Assembly (NCBI RefSeq): GCF_023630705.1
Contig: NZ_JALQEM010000016.1
Span: 1-64,000, forward strand
DNA: 64,000 nucleotides
Source: Caballeronia sp. GAFFF1
GTDB lineage: Bacteria; Pseudomonadota; Gammaproteobacteria; Burkholderiales; Burkholderiaceae
Direction: 5' to 3'
The position numbers and the translations under genes are program-made. Shown piece by piece: positions 51,912-61,976 of the stretch; positions within the stretch are counted from its first letter, which is position 1; every line of letters starts with the position of its first letter. A model generated the notes under the pieces. That model was given only the letters and a program-made list of their open reading frames with translations, was not told the origin of the DNA and did no database searches.

Positions 51912-53009
51912 TCACGTGAGCGAAATGTTCGCGAGCCGCCGCGGCGCCTCCAGATACTCTTGCGACTGCATTTCGACGATGCGCGACACCGTGCGCGCGA
52001 ACTCGTTCGCCATCGGCCCTTCGACGTACAAATCCTCGGCCGGCACCGCCGCCGACATCAGCAGCTTCACCTTGTGGTCGTAGAACACGTCGATGAGCCA
52101 CGTGAAGCGGCGCGCCTCCGAGGCCATGCGCGGCGACATCTGCGGCACGTCCGAAAGGATGACCGCGTGAAAGCGATTCGCGATCTCCAGATAGTCGTTC
52201 TGCGAGCGCGGGCCGCCGCAGAGCGTCGCGAAGTCGAACCACACGACGCCATCGGCTTTACGCAGCGCCTTGATCTCGCGCTTTTCGATATGCAGGATCG
52301 GGCTTTCGTCGGGCACGGCCGCGAGCTTCGCGTAATCCGCGCGCAACGCCTTGTCCGCCGCCGCGCCGAGCGGCGTGTGATACGCCTGCACTTGCGACAG
52401 CGTGCGCTTGCGATAATCGGTGCCCGCGTCGACATTGAGCACGTCGAGATTCTTCTTAAGCAACTCGATGGCCGGCAGCAGCCGGTCGCGGTGCAAGCCC
52501 TCCGGATACAGCGTGTCCGGCTGGTAATTGGACGTCATCACGAACTGCACGCCGTTGTTGAATAGACGGTCCAGCAGGCGATACAGAATCATCGCGTCGG
52601 CGATATCCGAGACGTGGAATTCGTCGAAGCAGATCAGCCGATAGCGCTTCGCGATGCGGCGCGCCAGTTCGTCCAGCGGATCGGCTTGGCCTTTCAGTTC
52701 TTCCAGTTCCCGATGCACTTCGCGCATGAACTCGTGGAAATGCAGGCGCGTCTTGCGCTGCACCGGCACGACGGCGTAGAAGCTGTCCATCAGAAAACTC
52801 TTGCCGCGCCCGACGCCGCCCCACATGTACACACCGCGCGGCAACTCCGGATGCACCAGAAACTTCCTGATCGCGTTCGAGCGTCGCGCCTTGTATGCCA
52901 CCCATTCTTCGTAGCAGCGTTGCAGGCGAGCGACCGCCGCCAGCTGCGCTTCGTCGGACTGGTAGCCCCGCGTGCGCAGTTCGTTTTCGTAGTATTCGGT
53001 GACGTTCAT
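51912..53009 (-). CDS. zapE: AFG1-like ATPase ZapE
   Basis: A 365-residue P-loop ATPase of the AFG1/ZapE family, which acts at late division on FtsZ rings in E. coli. Walker A is GVGRGKS (YMWGGVGRGKSFLMDSFY, near residues 63-71), Walker B ICFDEFHVSDIADAMIL, and the sensor region VMTSNYQPDTLYPEGLHRDRLLPAI. The start MNVTEYYENELRTRGYQ is as in relatives. It lies downstream of lpdA on the same strand, 89 bases away, with a hairpin between. Confidence 0.94.
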   Translation of the reverse strand: MNVTEYYENELRTRGYQSDEAQLAAVARLQRCYEEWVAYKARRSNAIRKFLVHPELPRGVYMWGGVGRGKSFLMDSFYAVVPVQRKTRLHFHEFMREVHRELEELKGQADPLDELARRIAKRYRLICFDEFHVSDIADAMILYRLLDRLFNNGVQFVMTSNYQPDTLYPEGLHRDRLLPAIELLKKNLDVLNVDAGTDYRKRTLSQVQAYHTPLGAAADKALRADYAKLAAVPDESPILHIEKREIKALRKADGVVWFDFATLCGGPRSQNDYLEIANRFHAVILSDVPQMSPRMASEARRFTWLIDVFYDHKVKLLMSAAVPAEDLYVEGPMANEFARTVSRIVEMQSQEYLEAPRRLANISLT

Positions 53010-53028
53010 CTTCTGCCGTTCGATGTGA

Positions 53029-53060
53029 CGAAGGCGAGCGGTTTGATCCGCTCGCCTTCG
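53029..53060 (-). terminator. Hairpin between lpdA and zapE
   Basis: A perfect 13-bp stem (CGAAGGCGAGCGG and its reverse complement, six-base loop) without a T-run. It may end odh transcription only weakly, or protect the 3' end of the odh mRNA. Confidence 0.6.
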
Positions 53061-53098
53061 TGTGCGATGCCCTGCTGGTTGCCCGAAGTCGAGCCGAA

Positions 53099-54529
53099 TT
53101 ACATGTTCAACGCGCGCTTGTCGACCGCGAGTGCCGCTTCGCGCATCACTTCAGACAGCGACGGATGCGGATGGCAAATGCGGCCGAGGTCTTCCGACGC
53201 CGCCTTGAACTCCATCGCGACGACCGCTTCCGCGATCAGATCCGACGCGTCCGCTGCAATGATATGCACGCCGAGAATCTCGTCGGTCTTCGCGTCCGCG
53301 ATCATCTTGACGAAGCCTTCCGCCCGGCCGATGCCCAGCGCGCGGCCATTGGCCATCATCGGGAACTGGCCGGTCTTGATCTCGCGGCCTTCGGCCTTGA
53401 GCTGCTGCTCCGTCTTGCCGACCCACGCGATTTCCGGTTCCGTGTAGATGACCCAAGGCACGCAGTTGTAGTCGATATGCGGCTTTTGTCCGTCGATGAT
53501 CTCCGCCACCGCCACGCCTTCGTCTTCCGCCTTGTGCGCGAGCATCGGGCCGCGCACGACGTCGCCGATAGCGTACACGCCCGGCACGCTCGTCGCGCAG
53601 TGATCGTCCACGTCGATGAAGCCGCGCTCGTTCGCCTTCAGGCCGATGCTTTCCAGAGCGAGGTTGTCCGTGTTCGGCACGCGTCCGACCGACACGATCA
53701 GGCGGTCCGCTTCCAGCGTTTGCGCGTTGCCCTGATTGTCCGTGTACGCGATCGACACGCCGTTGCCGGTCGCCTTCACTTCGCCGATCTTCACGCCGAG
53801 GTGAATGTCGAGGCCCTGCTTCTTGAACTGTTTGGCCGCTTCCTTCGCGAGCGATTCATCCGCTGCGGCGAGGAATTGCGGCAGCGCCTCGAGCACTGTC
53901 ACTTCAGCGCCCAGACGTCGCCACACCGAGCCGAGTTCCAGACCGATCACGCCCGCGCCGATCACGGCGAGCTTCTTCGGCACGGAATCGAACGAGAGCG
54001 CGCCTTCGTTGTCGGCGATCAGCTTGTTGTCGACCGGAATGCCCGGCAGATGACGCGCCTTCGAACCCGTAGCGATGATCACGTTCTTCGCCGTGACGGT
54101 TTCCGTTTCACCTTCGCCCGACACTTCGATCTGCACGCCGGCGTCCGTCTTGCCGGTGAACTTGCCATGACCCTTGAGCCACGTGATCTTGTTCTTGCGG
54201 AACAGGAACTCGATGCCCTTGGTCATCTTTTCGACGATGCCGTCTTTACGCGCCAGCATCTTCGACACATCGAGCTTCACGTCCGATACGCTGATGCCGT
54301 GATCGGCCAGATGCTTCGACGTATTTTCGAATTCTTCCGAGGACGCGAGCAGCGCCTTCGACGGAATGCAGCCCACGTTCAGGCAGGTGCCGCCGAGCTT
54401 CAGCGCGCCGGCCGGGTTCTTCCACTTCTCGATACACGCAACCGTCTTGCCGAGTTGCGCTGCGCGAATCGCCGCGATATAGCCGCCCGGGCCCGCGCCG
54501 ATCACGACGACATCAAATTCCTTGGACAT
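53099..54529 (-). CDS. lpdA: Dihydrolipoyl dehydrogenase (E3)
   Basis: A 476-residue flavoprotein that re-oxidises the dihydrolipoyl arm of the 2-oxoglutarate dehydrogenase complex with NAD+. FAD motif [21 protein letters not shown], redox-active disulfide [13 protein letters not shown] (Cys pair near residues 50 and 55), NAD motif [16 protein letters not shown], and the dimer-interface His-x-His-Pro motif in CHPHPSLSE. It is the third gene of odhA-odhB-lpdA, 87 bases after odhB. Confidence 0.97.
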   Translation of the reverse strand: MSKEFDVVVIGAGPGGYIAAIRAAQLGKTVACIEKWKNPAGALKLGGTCLNVGCIPSKALLASSEEFENTSKHLADHGISVSDVKLDVSKMLARKDGIVEKMTKGIEFLFRKNKITWLKGHGKFTGKTDAGVQIEVSGEGETETVTAKNVIIATGSKARHLPGIPVDNKLIADNEGALSFDSVPKKLAVIGAGVIGLELGSVWRRLGAEVTVLEALPQFLAAADESLAKEAAKQFKKQGLDIHLGVKIGEVKATGNGVSIAYTDNQGNAQTLEADRLIVSVGRVPNTDNLALESIGLKANERGFIDVDDHCATSVPGVYAIGDVVRGPMLAHKAEDEGVAVAEIIDGQKPHIDYNCVPWVIYTEPEIAWVGKTEQQLKAEGREIKTGQFPMMANGRALGIGRAEGFVKMIADAKTDEILGVHIIAADASDLIAEAVVAMEFKAASEDLGRICHPHPSLSEVMREAALAVDKRALNM

Positions 54530-54616
54530 GACTTTCCTTGAGTAGACCCCGCTCTTGCGGAGACGCCTTCGAGCGGTGCGCGCGAGCCTATCGCGCGCAC
54601 CGAAGGCACTGTGTTC

Positions 54617-55930
54617 TTACAGGTCCAGCAGCAGACGGGCCGGATCTTCCAGCGCGTCCTTCATGGCGACGAGCGACAGCACGGCTTCGCGGCCGTCGAT
54701 GATGCGGTGGTCATACGACAGCGCGAGGTAGTTCATCGGACGGATCACGATCTGGCCGTTTTCGACCACGGCGCGTTCCTTCGTCGCGTGCACGCCGAGA
54801 ATCGCGGACTGCGGCGGGTTGATGATCGGCGTCGAAAGCATGGAGCCGAACACGCCGCCATTCGAGATGGAGAACGTACCGCCCGTCATTTCTTCGATCG
54901 ACAGCTTGCCGTCGCGCGCTTTCGCGCCGAACTCTGCAATCTTCTTCTCGATGTCGGCGAGGCTCATCTGGTCCGCGTTGCGCAGGATCGGCACCACCAG
55001 ACCGCGCGGCGAACCGACCGCGATACCGATGTCGAAATAGCCGTGGTAGACGATGTCGTTACCGTCGATCGACGCGTTCACGAGCGGGAACTTCTTCAGC
55101 GCGTGCACAGCCGCCTTCACGAAGAACGACATGAATCCGAGCTTCACGCCATGTTCCTTCTCGAAGCGGTCCTTGTACTTGTTGCGCAGGTCCATGACCG
55201 GCGCCATGTTGACTTCGTTGAACGTCGTCAGAATGGCGTTGGTTTGCTGCGATTCGAGCAGACGCTCGGCGATACGCGCGCGCAGACGCGACATCGGCAC
55301 GCGCTGCTCCGGGCGATCCTTCAGCCACTGATCAGCCGATGCCGGCGCGCCGACTTGCGGCAGCGAAGGCTTCGCAGCCTTGGCGGGCGCAGCAGCCGGA
55401 GCCGATGCTTTCGCGGCAGCGGGTGCGCCGGCTTGCGCGGCGAGCGCGTCGCCCTTCGTAATGCGGCCGTCGCGGCCCGTGCCCGACACCTGGTCCGCCG
55501 ACACGCCCTTCTCGGCCAGAATCTTGGTCGCGGCAGGCGACGTTGCGCCGCCCGTGACCGAACCACCCGTCGCGGAGGCGGTCGCTTGCGCGGTCGCCGA
55601 CGACGACGCCACGGCCGGCTCCGCTTGCGGCGCGGGCTTCACTTCGGCGTCGCCAGCAGCGGCGGCTGCGGGCGCTTCGCCTGCTTTCGCTTCGGTGTCG
55701 ATCTTCGCGATGATCTCGTCAGCCGCGACGATATCGCCGTCATGCTTGATGACCTGCGCGAGCACGCCAGCCGACGGCGCGGGCACTTCGAGCACGACCT
55801 TGTCGGTTTCGATTTCGATCAGGATTTCGTCCTGGGCGACAGCCTCGCCCGGCTTCTTCTTCCATTGCAGCATGGTTGCTTCCGAGACCGACTCGGAAAG
55901 CTGGGGAACCTTGACTTCTACGATAGCCAT
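54617..55930 (-). CDS. odhB: Dihydrolipoyllysine succinyltransferase (E2)
   Basis: A 437-residue core enzyme of the 2-oxoglutarate dehydrogenase complex. One lipoyl domain (residues 1-80; lipoyl lysine in ETDKVVLEV), an Ala/Pro-rich linker, the E3-binding domain ([31 protein letters not shown]), a second Ala-rich linker and the catalytic domain ending in [16 protein letters not shown] with the active-site His-x3-Asp-Gly. It lies between odhA (82 bases) and lpdA. Confidence 0.97.
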   Translation of the reverse strand: MAIVEVKVPQLSESVSEATMLQWKKKPGEAVAQDEILIEIETDKVVLEVPAPSAGVLAQVIKHDGDIVAADEIIAKIDTEAKAGEAPAAAAAGDAEVKPAPQAEPAVASSSATAQATASATGGSVTGGATSPAATKILAEKGVSADQVSGTGRDGRITKGDALAAQAGAPAAAKASAPAAAPAKAAKPSLPQVGAPASADQWLKDRPEQRVPMSRLRARIAERLLESQQTNAILTTFNEVNMAPVMDLRNKYKDRFEKEHGVKLGFMSFFVKAAVHALKKFPLVNASIDGNDIVYHGYFDIGIAVGSPRGLVVPILRNADQMSLADIEKKIAEFGAKARDGKLSIEEMTGGTFSISNGGVFGSMLSTPIINPPQSAILGVHATKERAVVENGQIVIRPMNYLALSYDHRIIDGREAVLSLVAMKDALEDPARLLLDL

Positions 55931-56012
55931 TTCTGTATTGTCCTAATGCGTTCTGTGTGTACGAGCGTCGGAACCGGCGCGCTTTGCGCACGCCGGTCCG
56001 ATCAGGCAACGG

Positions 56013-58874
56013 TTACTTCGCGATGGTCTGCGCACCCTTCAGGCGGCCGAACGCGCCTTCAACCAGCGCCTTCTGCTGCTCGTAGTGCTTCGCGTAGTAG
56101 CCGACCGCGGGCGAGGCCGAAGCGGGACGGCCGCTGTAGGCCAGCTTCATCCCTTCCTTCATGCCTTCACGCAGATGGTGCTCGATGTAGAACCAGGCGC
56201 CCTGGTTCTGCGGCTCGTCCTGCACCCAGACCACTTCGGTCGCGTTTTCGTACTTCTTGAGCTCCGCGTCGAACTGCTTGTGCGCGAACGGATACAGCTG
56301 CTCGATACGCACGATGGCGATGTCGTTCGCCTTCGCTTCGCGGCGATGCGCGACGAGGTCGTAGTACACGCGGCCCGAGCAGCAAATCACGCGCTTGACC
56401 TTCTTCGCGTCGATGCTTTCGTCCACCTCGCCGATGACCGGCTGGAACGAGCCCTTCGCCAGTTCCGACAGGTCCGACACCGCTTCCTTGTGACGCAGCA
56501 GCGACTTCGGCGTGGCGATGATGAGCGGCTTGCGGAACAGGCGGATCATCTGACGGCGCAGCAGATGGAAGATCTGCGCCGGCGTCGTCGGCTGAACCAC
56601 TTGCATGTTGTGGTCCGCGCACAGTTGCAGGAAACGCTCGATGCGCGCCGACGAGTGCTCCGGACCCTGGCCTTCGTAGCCGTGCGGCAGCATCATCGTG
56701 AGACCGGAGACGCGGCCCCACTTCACTTCGCCCGACGAGATGAACTGGTCGATCACCACTTGCGCGCCGTTCACGAAGTCGCCGAACTGCGCTTCCCACG
56801 CGACGAACGTGTTCGGTTCGGCGGTCGAATAGCCGTACTCGAAGCCGAGCACCGCTTCTTCCGACAGCACCGAGTCGATGACCGTGAACTTCGCCTGGTT
56901 GTCCGCGATGTTCTGCAGCGGAATGTACGTGCCGTCGTTCCAGCGCTCGCGGTTCTGGTCGTGCAGCACGGCGTGGCGGTGCGTGAACGTGCCGCGGCCC
57001 GAGTCCTGGCCCGTCAGACGCACGGCGTAGCCCGATGCCACCAGCGACGCGAACGCGAGATGCTCGCCCATGCCCCAGTCGAGCTTCGCTTCGCCACGGC
57101 CCATCGCGCGGCGATCGTTGATCACGCGCTCGACGAGCGGGTGAACCTTGAAGTTCTCCGGAATCGTCGTGATGCGCTCAGCGAGACGCTTCAGTTCCGC
57201 GAGCGGCACGGCCGTGTCGGCGGCGTCGGTCCACTTGCGGTTCAGGAACGGCACCCAGTCGACCGCGTACTTGCTCTTGTAGTTCGAGAGCACCGGGTCG
57301 ATGGTGTGATGACCTTCGTCCATCGCCTGACGGTACGCCTTCACGTAGTTGTCGGCGTCTTCGGCCGTGATCACGCCTTGCTGCACGAGCTTCTCGGCGT
57401 ACAGCGCGCGCGTGCCCGGATGCTTCGCGATGGTCTTGTACATCAGCGGCTGCGTGACCGCCGGCGTGTCCTGCTCGTTGTGGCCGAGCTTGCGGAAGCA
57501 GACGATGTCCACCACCACGTCCTTGTGGAACTTCATGCGGAAGTCGATCGCGAGCTGCGTGGCGAGCACGACTGCTTCGGGATCGTCGCCGTTCACGTGC
57601 AGCACCGGCGCTTCGATCATCTTGACGACGTCCGAGCAGTACAGCGTCGAGCGCGAATCGCGCGGGTCCGACGTCGTGAAACCGATCTGGTTGTTGATGA
57701 CGATATGCAGCGTGCCGTGCGTGCCGTAGCCGCGCGTTTGCGCGAGGTTCAGCGTTTCCATCACGACGCCCTGGCCCGCGAAGGCCGCGTCGCCGTGAAT
57801 CTGCACCGGCAGGACTTGAAGGCCTTCTTCGTCGCCGCGGCGATCCATGCGCGCCTTCGCCGAACCCTCGACCACCGGGTTGACGATTTCCAGGTGCGAC
57901 GGGTTGAACGCGAGCGACAGGTGAACCGGGCCGCCTTCAGTCGCGACATCCGACGAGAAACCCTTGTGGTACTTCACGTCGCCGGCCGGCAGGTCGTCCA
58001 CGTGCTTGCCTTCGAATTCGGCGAAGAGGTCCGCCGGCATCTTGCCGAGCGTGTTGACCAGCACGTTCAGACGGCCACGGTGCGCCATGCCGATGACGAT
58101 TTCCTGCACGCCGTTCTTGCCCGCGTGACGCACGACTTCGTCCATCGACGCGATGAAGCTCTCGCCGCCTTCCAGCGAGAAACGCTTCTGGCCGACGTAC
58201 TTGGTGTGCAGGAAACGCTCGAGGCCTTCAGCGGCCGTCAGGCGGTTGAGGATGTGCTTTTTCTTGTCGTTCGAGAAATTCGGCGTCGAGCGGATGGACT
58301 CTAGACGCTCCTTCCACCAGCGCTTCTGTTCCGGATCGCTGATGTACATGTACTCGGCGCCGATCGTGCCGCAGTACGTGTCACGCAATGCCTTGACGAT
58401 CTCGCGCAGCGTCGCGCGCTCGAAACCGAAATACAGGTTCGTGGCGCTGTACGTCTGGTCCATGTCGGCTTCGGTGAAGTCGTAGAACGCAGGCTCGAGT
58501 TCGGGAATATGCGGACGCTCGCGGCGCTTGAGCGGATCGAGGTTGGCCCATTGCGAGCCGAGGAAGCGATACGCGCCGATGAGGGACTGAACGTAGACTT
58601 GCTTTCGCGCGGTGGCGAGATCTTCGGTGGCGCCTTCGCGCTGAACGAAGCCGTTGGACTTCGCGCGCTGAGCAAACGACTCGACGATCGGGCCGTGGGC
58701 CACGTCGTTGTGATTCGTGCCGTCCGACGCGGGCACGTTCTGCAACGCGTCGAAGTAGGCTCGCCAGGTCTCGGGCACTGACGCGGGATTATCGAGATAT
58801 GCCTCGTACAACTCTTCGACGTACGGAGCATTACCGCCGAACAAATAGGAGTTCGACTGGAATTGCTTCATCAT
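56013..58874 (-). CDS. odhA: 2-oxoglutarate dehydrogenase E1 component
   Basis: A 953-residue thiamine-diphosphate enzyme that decarboxylates 2-oxoglutarate in the citric acid cycle. It begins with the short E2-binding helix (SYLFGGNAPYVEELYEAYLDNP); ThDP and Mg binding regions include GMAHRGRLNVLVN, HGDAAFAGQGVVMETLNL and GTLHIVINNQIGFTTSDPRDSRS, and the transketolase-like pyrimidine domain has VEWDGRGTF-type and LPHGYEGQGPEHSSAR sequences. Two ATGs are adjacent (58874, 58871); AAAGGTGAG precedes them. First gene of odhA-odhB-lpdA. Confidence 0.97.
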   Translation of the reverse strand: MMKQFQSNSYLFGGNAPYVEELYEAYLDNPASVPETWRAYFDALQNVPASDGTNHNDVAHGPIVESFAQRAKSNGFVQREGATEDLATARKQVYVQSLIGAYRFLGSQWANLDPLKRRERPHIPELEPAFYDFTEADMDQTYSATNLYFGFERATLREIVKALRDTYCGTIGAEYMYISDPEQKRWWKERLESIRSTPNFSNDKKKHILNRLTAAEGLERFLHTKYVGQKRFSLEGGESFIASMDEVVRHAGKNGVQEIVIGMAHRGRLNVLVNTLGKMPADLFAEFEGKHVDDLPAGDVKYHKGFSSDVATEGGPVHLSLAFNPSHLEIVNPVVEGSAKARMDRRGDEEGLQVLPVQIHGDAAFAGQGVVMETLNLAQTRGYGTHGTLHIVINNQIGFTTSDPRDSRSTLYCSDVVKMIEAPVLHVNGDDPEAVVLATQLAIDFRMKFHKDVVVDIVCFRKLGHNEQDTPAVTQPLMYKTIAKHPGTRALYAEKLVQQGVITAEDADNYVKAYRQAMDEGHHTIDPVLSNYKSKYAVDWVPFLNRKWTDAADTAVPLAELKRLAERITTIPENFKVHPLVERVINDRRAMGRGEAKLDWGMGEHLAFASLVASGYAVRLTGQDSGRGTFTHRHAVLHDQNRERWNDGTYIPLQNIADNQAKFTVIDSVLSEEAVLGFEYGYSTAEPNTFVAWEAQFGDFVNGAQVVIDQFISSGEVKWGRVSGLTMMLPHGYEGQGPEHSSARIERFLQLCADHNMQVVQPTTPAQIFHLLRRQMIRLFRKPLIIATPKSLLRHKEAVSDLSELAKGSFQPVIGEVDESIDAKKVKRVICCSGRVYYDLVAHRREAKANDIAIVRIEQLYPFAHKQFDAELKKYENATEVVWVQDEPQNQGAWFYIEHHLREGMKEGMKLAYSGRPASASPAVGYYAKHYEQQKALVEGAFGRLKGAQTIAK

Positions 58875-59009
58875 TTTACGCTCACCTTTCTTCGAGTTTC
58901 TCGAGGAAGTGCGGGTTACAAAACCTTCCGCGACACGGCCTGACCGTTTAGCGGATTGCGCGAATCAAGTCTGCTTGGAAGGACCTAAAAAGCGACAGCT
59001 AATCCGAAT

Positions 59010-59020
59010 AGCATAGCACA
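59010..59020 (-). promoter_or_regulatory. Candidate odhA promoter (-10 region)
   Basis: The minus strand reads TGTGCTATGCT, an extended -10 identical to the one before rho. It would give an odhA leader of about 130 bases. No good -35. Confidence 0.4.
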
Positions 59021-59181
59021 GATGCATTCGTCATATGACCGGACGTCGCACCGTTGCGCAGGCATTCGCCCTTCTACAACGGGCATGTGCGGGCGTTTTC
59101 CGTCGATGCAAGTGCGCCGGTCATGCGTCATTGTCGGCTCCGATTGGCGATTCTTTAATGCTTCGCGGCGACCATCGAATG

Positions 59182-59208
59182 AAAAAAAGCCGCCCGAAGG
59201 CGGCTTTT
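59182..59208 (-). terminator. Intrinsic terminator of typA
   Basis: On the minus strand a 10-bp stem (AAAAGCCGCC and its reverse complement, four-base loop) runs into TTTTTTT, 22 bases after the typA stop. Confidence 0.93.
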
Positions 59209-59229
59209 GGATGCAACGTCGGAGGCGAC

Positions 59230-61053
59230 TTACTCCGCCGATTCGCGGCTCGCGCGACGGCGCTCGTGTTCCTTCAGATGACGCTTGCGCAAACGAATGG
59301 ACTGCGGCGTCACTTCGACGAGTTCGTCGTCGTCGATGAATTCGACCGCGTACTCCAGCGAAAGCTGAATCGGCGGCACGAGGCGCACGGCTTCGTCGGT
59401 GCCCGACGCGCGGACGTTGGTGAGCTGCTTGCCCTTGATCGGATTCACGACGAGGTCGTTGTCGCGGCTATGAATGCCGATGATCATGCCTTCATAGAGC
59501 GCATCGCCCGGCGACACGAACATGCGGCCGCGATCCTGCAGCTTCCACAGCGCGTAGGCGACAGCCGCGCCGTCGTCCTGCGAGATCAGCACGCCGTTGC
59601 GGCGCTCGCCGACCGAGCCTTCCTTGACGGGCGCATACGAATCGAACGTATGGCTCATCAGACCCGTGCCGCGCGTGAGCGTCAGGAACTCGCTCTGGAA
59701 ACCGATCAGTCCGCGCGCCGAAATCTTGTATTCGAGGCGCGTGCGGCCGCGGCCGTCGGAGGTCATGTCGAGCATTTCGCCCTTGCGGCGGCCAAGCTCT
59801 TCCATGACGCCGCCCTGATGCTGGTCTTCGATATCGACCGTCAGGTTTTCATACGGCTCGCACTTCACGCCGTCGATTTCCTGCAGCACGACGCGCGGAC
59901 GCGACACGGCAAGCTCGTAGCCTTCGCGGCGCATGTTTTCCACGAGAATCGTCAGATGCAGTTCGCCGCGGCCCGAAACTTCGAACGTCGTTTCGTCGCC
60001 GGTATCTTTCACGCGCAGCGCGACGTTGTGGTTCAGTTCCTTCGTGAGACGGTCGCGAATCTGGCGGCTCGTCACGAACTTGCCCTCCTTGCCCGCGAGC
60101 GGCGACGAGTTCACGAGGAAGTTCATCGTGAGCGTCGGCTCGTCGACGGTGATCATCGGCAGCGCCTCGGGATTCTCGGGCGAGCAGATCGTCACGCCGA
60201 TGCCTATTTCCTCGATGCCGTTGATCAGCACGATGTCGCCTGCCTGCGCTTCCTCGACTTGCACGCGCTCGAGGCCATGGAACGACAGCACCTGATTAAT
60301 CTTGCGATTGAGGATCGCGCCGTCCGGACCCGAGCGCACCGCGACCTGCATGCCGGGGCGGATGCGCCCGCGCGCGATGCGGCCCACGCCGATACGGCCG
60401 ACGTACGTGTTGTAGTCGAGCGAAGTGATTTGCAGTTGCAGCGGGCCGTCCGGATCGGCCGGACGCACCGGCACGTGTTCGAGAATGGCTTCGAAAAGCG
60501 GACGCATGGTGCCTTCGCGCGTTTCCGGATCGAGGCTCGCGTAGCCGTTCAGGCCCGACGCGTAGACGATCGGAAAGTCCAGCTGCTCTTCGGTGGCGCC
60601 GAGCTTGTCGAACAGATCGAAGGTCTGGTTGATCACCCAGTCGATACGCGCGCCCGGACGGTCCACCTTGTTGATCACGACGATCGGCTTGAGCCCGAGC
60701 GCCAGCGCCTTCTTCGTGACGAAGCGCGTTTGCGGCATCGGGCCTTCGACGGCATCGACGAGCAGCAGCACGGAATCGACCATCGACAGCACGCGCTCCA
60801 CTTCGCCGCCGAAGTCGGCGTGTCCGGGCGTATCGACGATATTGATGTGCGTGCCTTCGTATTCGACCGCGCAGTTCTTCGCGAGAATCGTAATGCCGCG
60901 TTCCTTTTCGATGTCGTTCGAGTCCATGACGCGCTCGGCGACTTGTTGATTTTCCCGGAACGTGCCCGACTGACGGAGCAACTGGTCGACGAGCGTGGTC
61001 TTGCCGTGGTCGACGTGGGCAATGATGGCGATATTGCGGAGGGCGCGAGTCAT
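59230..61053 (-). CDS. typA: Ribosome-associated GTPase TypA/BipA
   Basis: A 607-residue translational GTPase that binds the ribosome like EF-G and aids 50S assembly and stress adaptation. G1 AHVDHGKTT (residues 13-21), G3 [17 protein letters not shown]4 NKVDRPGA, then EF-G-like domains II, III and V and the family-specific C-terminal domain ([33 protein letters not shown]). The start is at 61053 ([17 protein letters not shown]); the longer frame to 61146 is not conserved. Confidence 0.97.
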   Translation of the reverse strand: MTRALRNIAIIAHVDHGKTTLVDQLLRQSGTFRENQQVAERVMDSNDIEKERGITILAKNCAVEYEGTHINIVDTPGHADFGGEVERVLSMVDSVLLLVDAVEGPMPQTRFVTKKALALGLKPIVVINKVDRPGARIDWVINQTFDLFDKLGATEEQLDFPIVYASGLNGYASLDPETREGTMRPLFEAILEHVPVRPADPDGPLQLQITSLDYNTYVGRIGVGRIARGRIRPGMQVAVRSGPDGAILNRKINQVLSFHGLERVQVEEAQAGDIVLINGIEEIGIGVTICSPENPEALPMITVDEPTLTMNFLVNSSPLAGKEGKFVTSRQIRDRLTKELNHNVALRVKDTGDETTFEVSGRGELHLTILVENMRREGYELAVSRPRVVLQEIDGVKCEPYENLTVDIEDQHQGGVMEELGRRKGEMLDMTSDGRGRTRLEYKISARGLIGFQSEFLTLTRGTGLMSHTFDSYAPVKEGSVGERRNGVLISQDDGAAVAYALWKLQDRGRMFVSPGDALYEGMIIGIHSRDNDLVVNPIKGKQLTNVRASGTDEAVRLVPPIQLSLEYAVEFIDDDELVEVTPQSIRLRKRHLKEHERRRASRESAE

Positions 61054-61312
61054 AAGAGGTATCTTGGTTGTGCGCCGTCGGAGCGAGGGCCGCCAAGCAG
61101 AACGCTCAATGGCTGATGGCTCGGCAGACCCTCGGATAAGCGTCACGTCACGCTTTTGCTTGGCGTGACTGCTGTGTGACTGCTCGGAATGACTCTTCGG
61201 GCCCGGCGCGGTGAGAACCGAAAATTATAGCACGCCGACGTAACAGCATCGAAGCGTGTCTATAGGGCACTGCGCTCCCGCGCCGATTGTTAAGCATACT
61301 CAGAAAAGACTG

Positions 61313-61341
61313 TTGCAGCGGAGGATTGACGTCCCTATAAT
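61313..61341 (+). promoter_or_regulatory. Sigma70 promoter of the marR-efflux operon
   Basis: TTGCAG (61313-61318), 17-base spacer, perfect TATAAT (61336-61341). The MarR ATG is 37 bases after the -10. Confidence 0.85.
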
Positions 61342-61347
61342 CCTGCC

Positions 61348-61357
61348 TAGTCAACTA
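61348..61357 (+). promoter_or_regulatory. Putative MarR operator
   Basis: TAGTCAACTA has 4-bp inverted arms TAGT/ACTA around CA. It covers the predicted transcription start, 7-16 bases past the -10, the position expected for a repressor site of the MarR gene itself. Confidence 0.5.
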
Positions 61358-61377
61358 TTGCACTCGCACAAATTTTC

Positions 61378-61890
61378 ATGAGCGACGCTCCCAAATCCAC
61401 GGCGATCGACAACTACGTGTTGAGCGAAAGCGTCGGCTATCTGCTGAGCCGCGTGCGCTCGACGCTGTGGAACATGGTGACGCAGCACACCACGTCCGAG
61501 CTCGGCATCACGAGCACGCAGGCGAGCATCGTCTTCATGCTGGCGGTTGGCAAGTGCCTGACGGCGGCGGATATAGCGCGGGAATACGGCATCGACGCGA
61601 GCGCGGTCACGCGCCTGATCGACCGGCTCGAAAAGCGCGGCCTGCTCTCGCGCGTGCGCAGCGAGGAAGACCGGCGCGTCGTGCGTCTCGCGCTGACGGC
61701 CGACGGCCGCGCGATGGCGGAAAAGGTGCCGGCCATCTTCACGCGCGTGCTGGACGCGTTGCTCGCCGGCTTCACGCCCGAGGAAGTCGGCTTTCTCAAG
61801 AGCATGCTCCGCCGCATTCTCGCCAATACGTGCGATCCTGCCGCGTGTCCCGCAGGCGGCAATGATAAGCCTGGTATGCCATTGCGCTGA
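61378..61890 (+). CDS. MarR family transcriptional regulator
   Basis: A 170-residue winged-helix regulator: LLSRVRSTLWNMVTQHTTSELGITSTQASIVFMLA, the recognition region AADIAREYGIDASAVTRLIDRLEKRGLLSRVRSEEDRRVVRLALTADGR (about residues 60-110), then the C-terminal dimerisation helix. Two cysteines near the end (CDPAAC) could be redox-active, but this is only a guess. It heads an operon with an outer-membrane channel and an EmrA-like adaptor, so it probably represses this efflux pump and itself. Confidence 0.93.
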   Translation: MSDAPKSTAIDNYVLSESVGYLLSRVRSTLWNMVTQHTTSELGITSTQASIVFMLAVGKCLTAADIAREYGIDASAVTRLIDRLEKRGLLSRVRSEEDRRVVRLALTADGRAMAEKVPAIFTRVLDALLAGFTPEEVGFLKSMLRRILANTCDPAACPAGGNDKPGMPLR

Positions 61891-61976
61891 CAAGCAAATG
61901 GACCGGGGAATCCAGCTTGACCACCCAAGAATTGGTTGCAACGTCCATCTTTAACACTCATCTCAAGAGACGAGCG

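Noticed and set aside
51910-51921. GCTCACGTGAGC palindrome at the zapE stop codon
   Set aside because: It lies over the stop codon, is only 12 bp without spacer and has no T-run; probably chance.
56085-58304. A 739-residue open frame on the plus strand
   Set aside because: Antisense shadow of odhA with the same composition artefact. Likewise 29251-31236 minus against pyrD and the binding protein, and 59035-61116 plus against typA.
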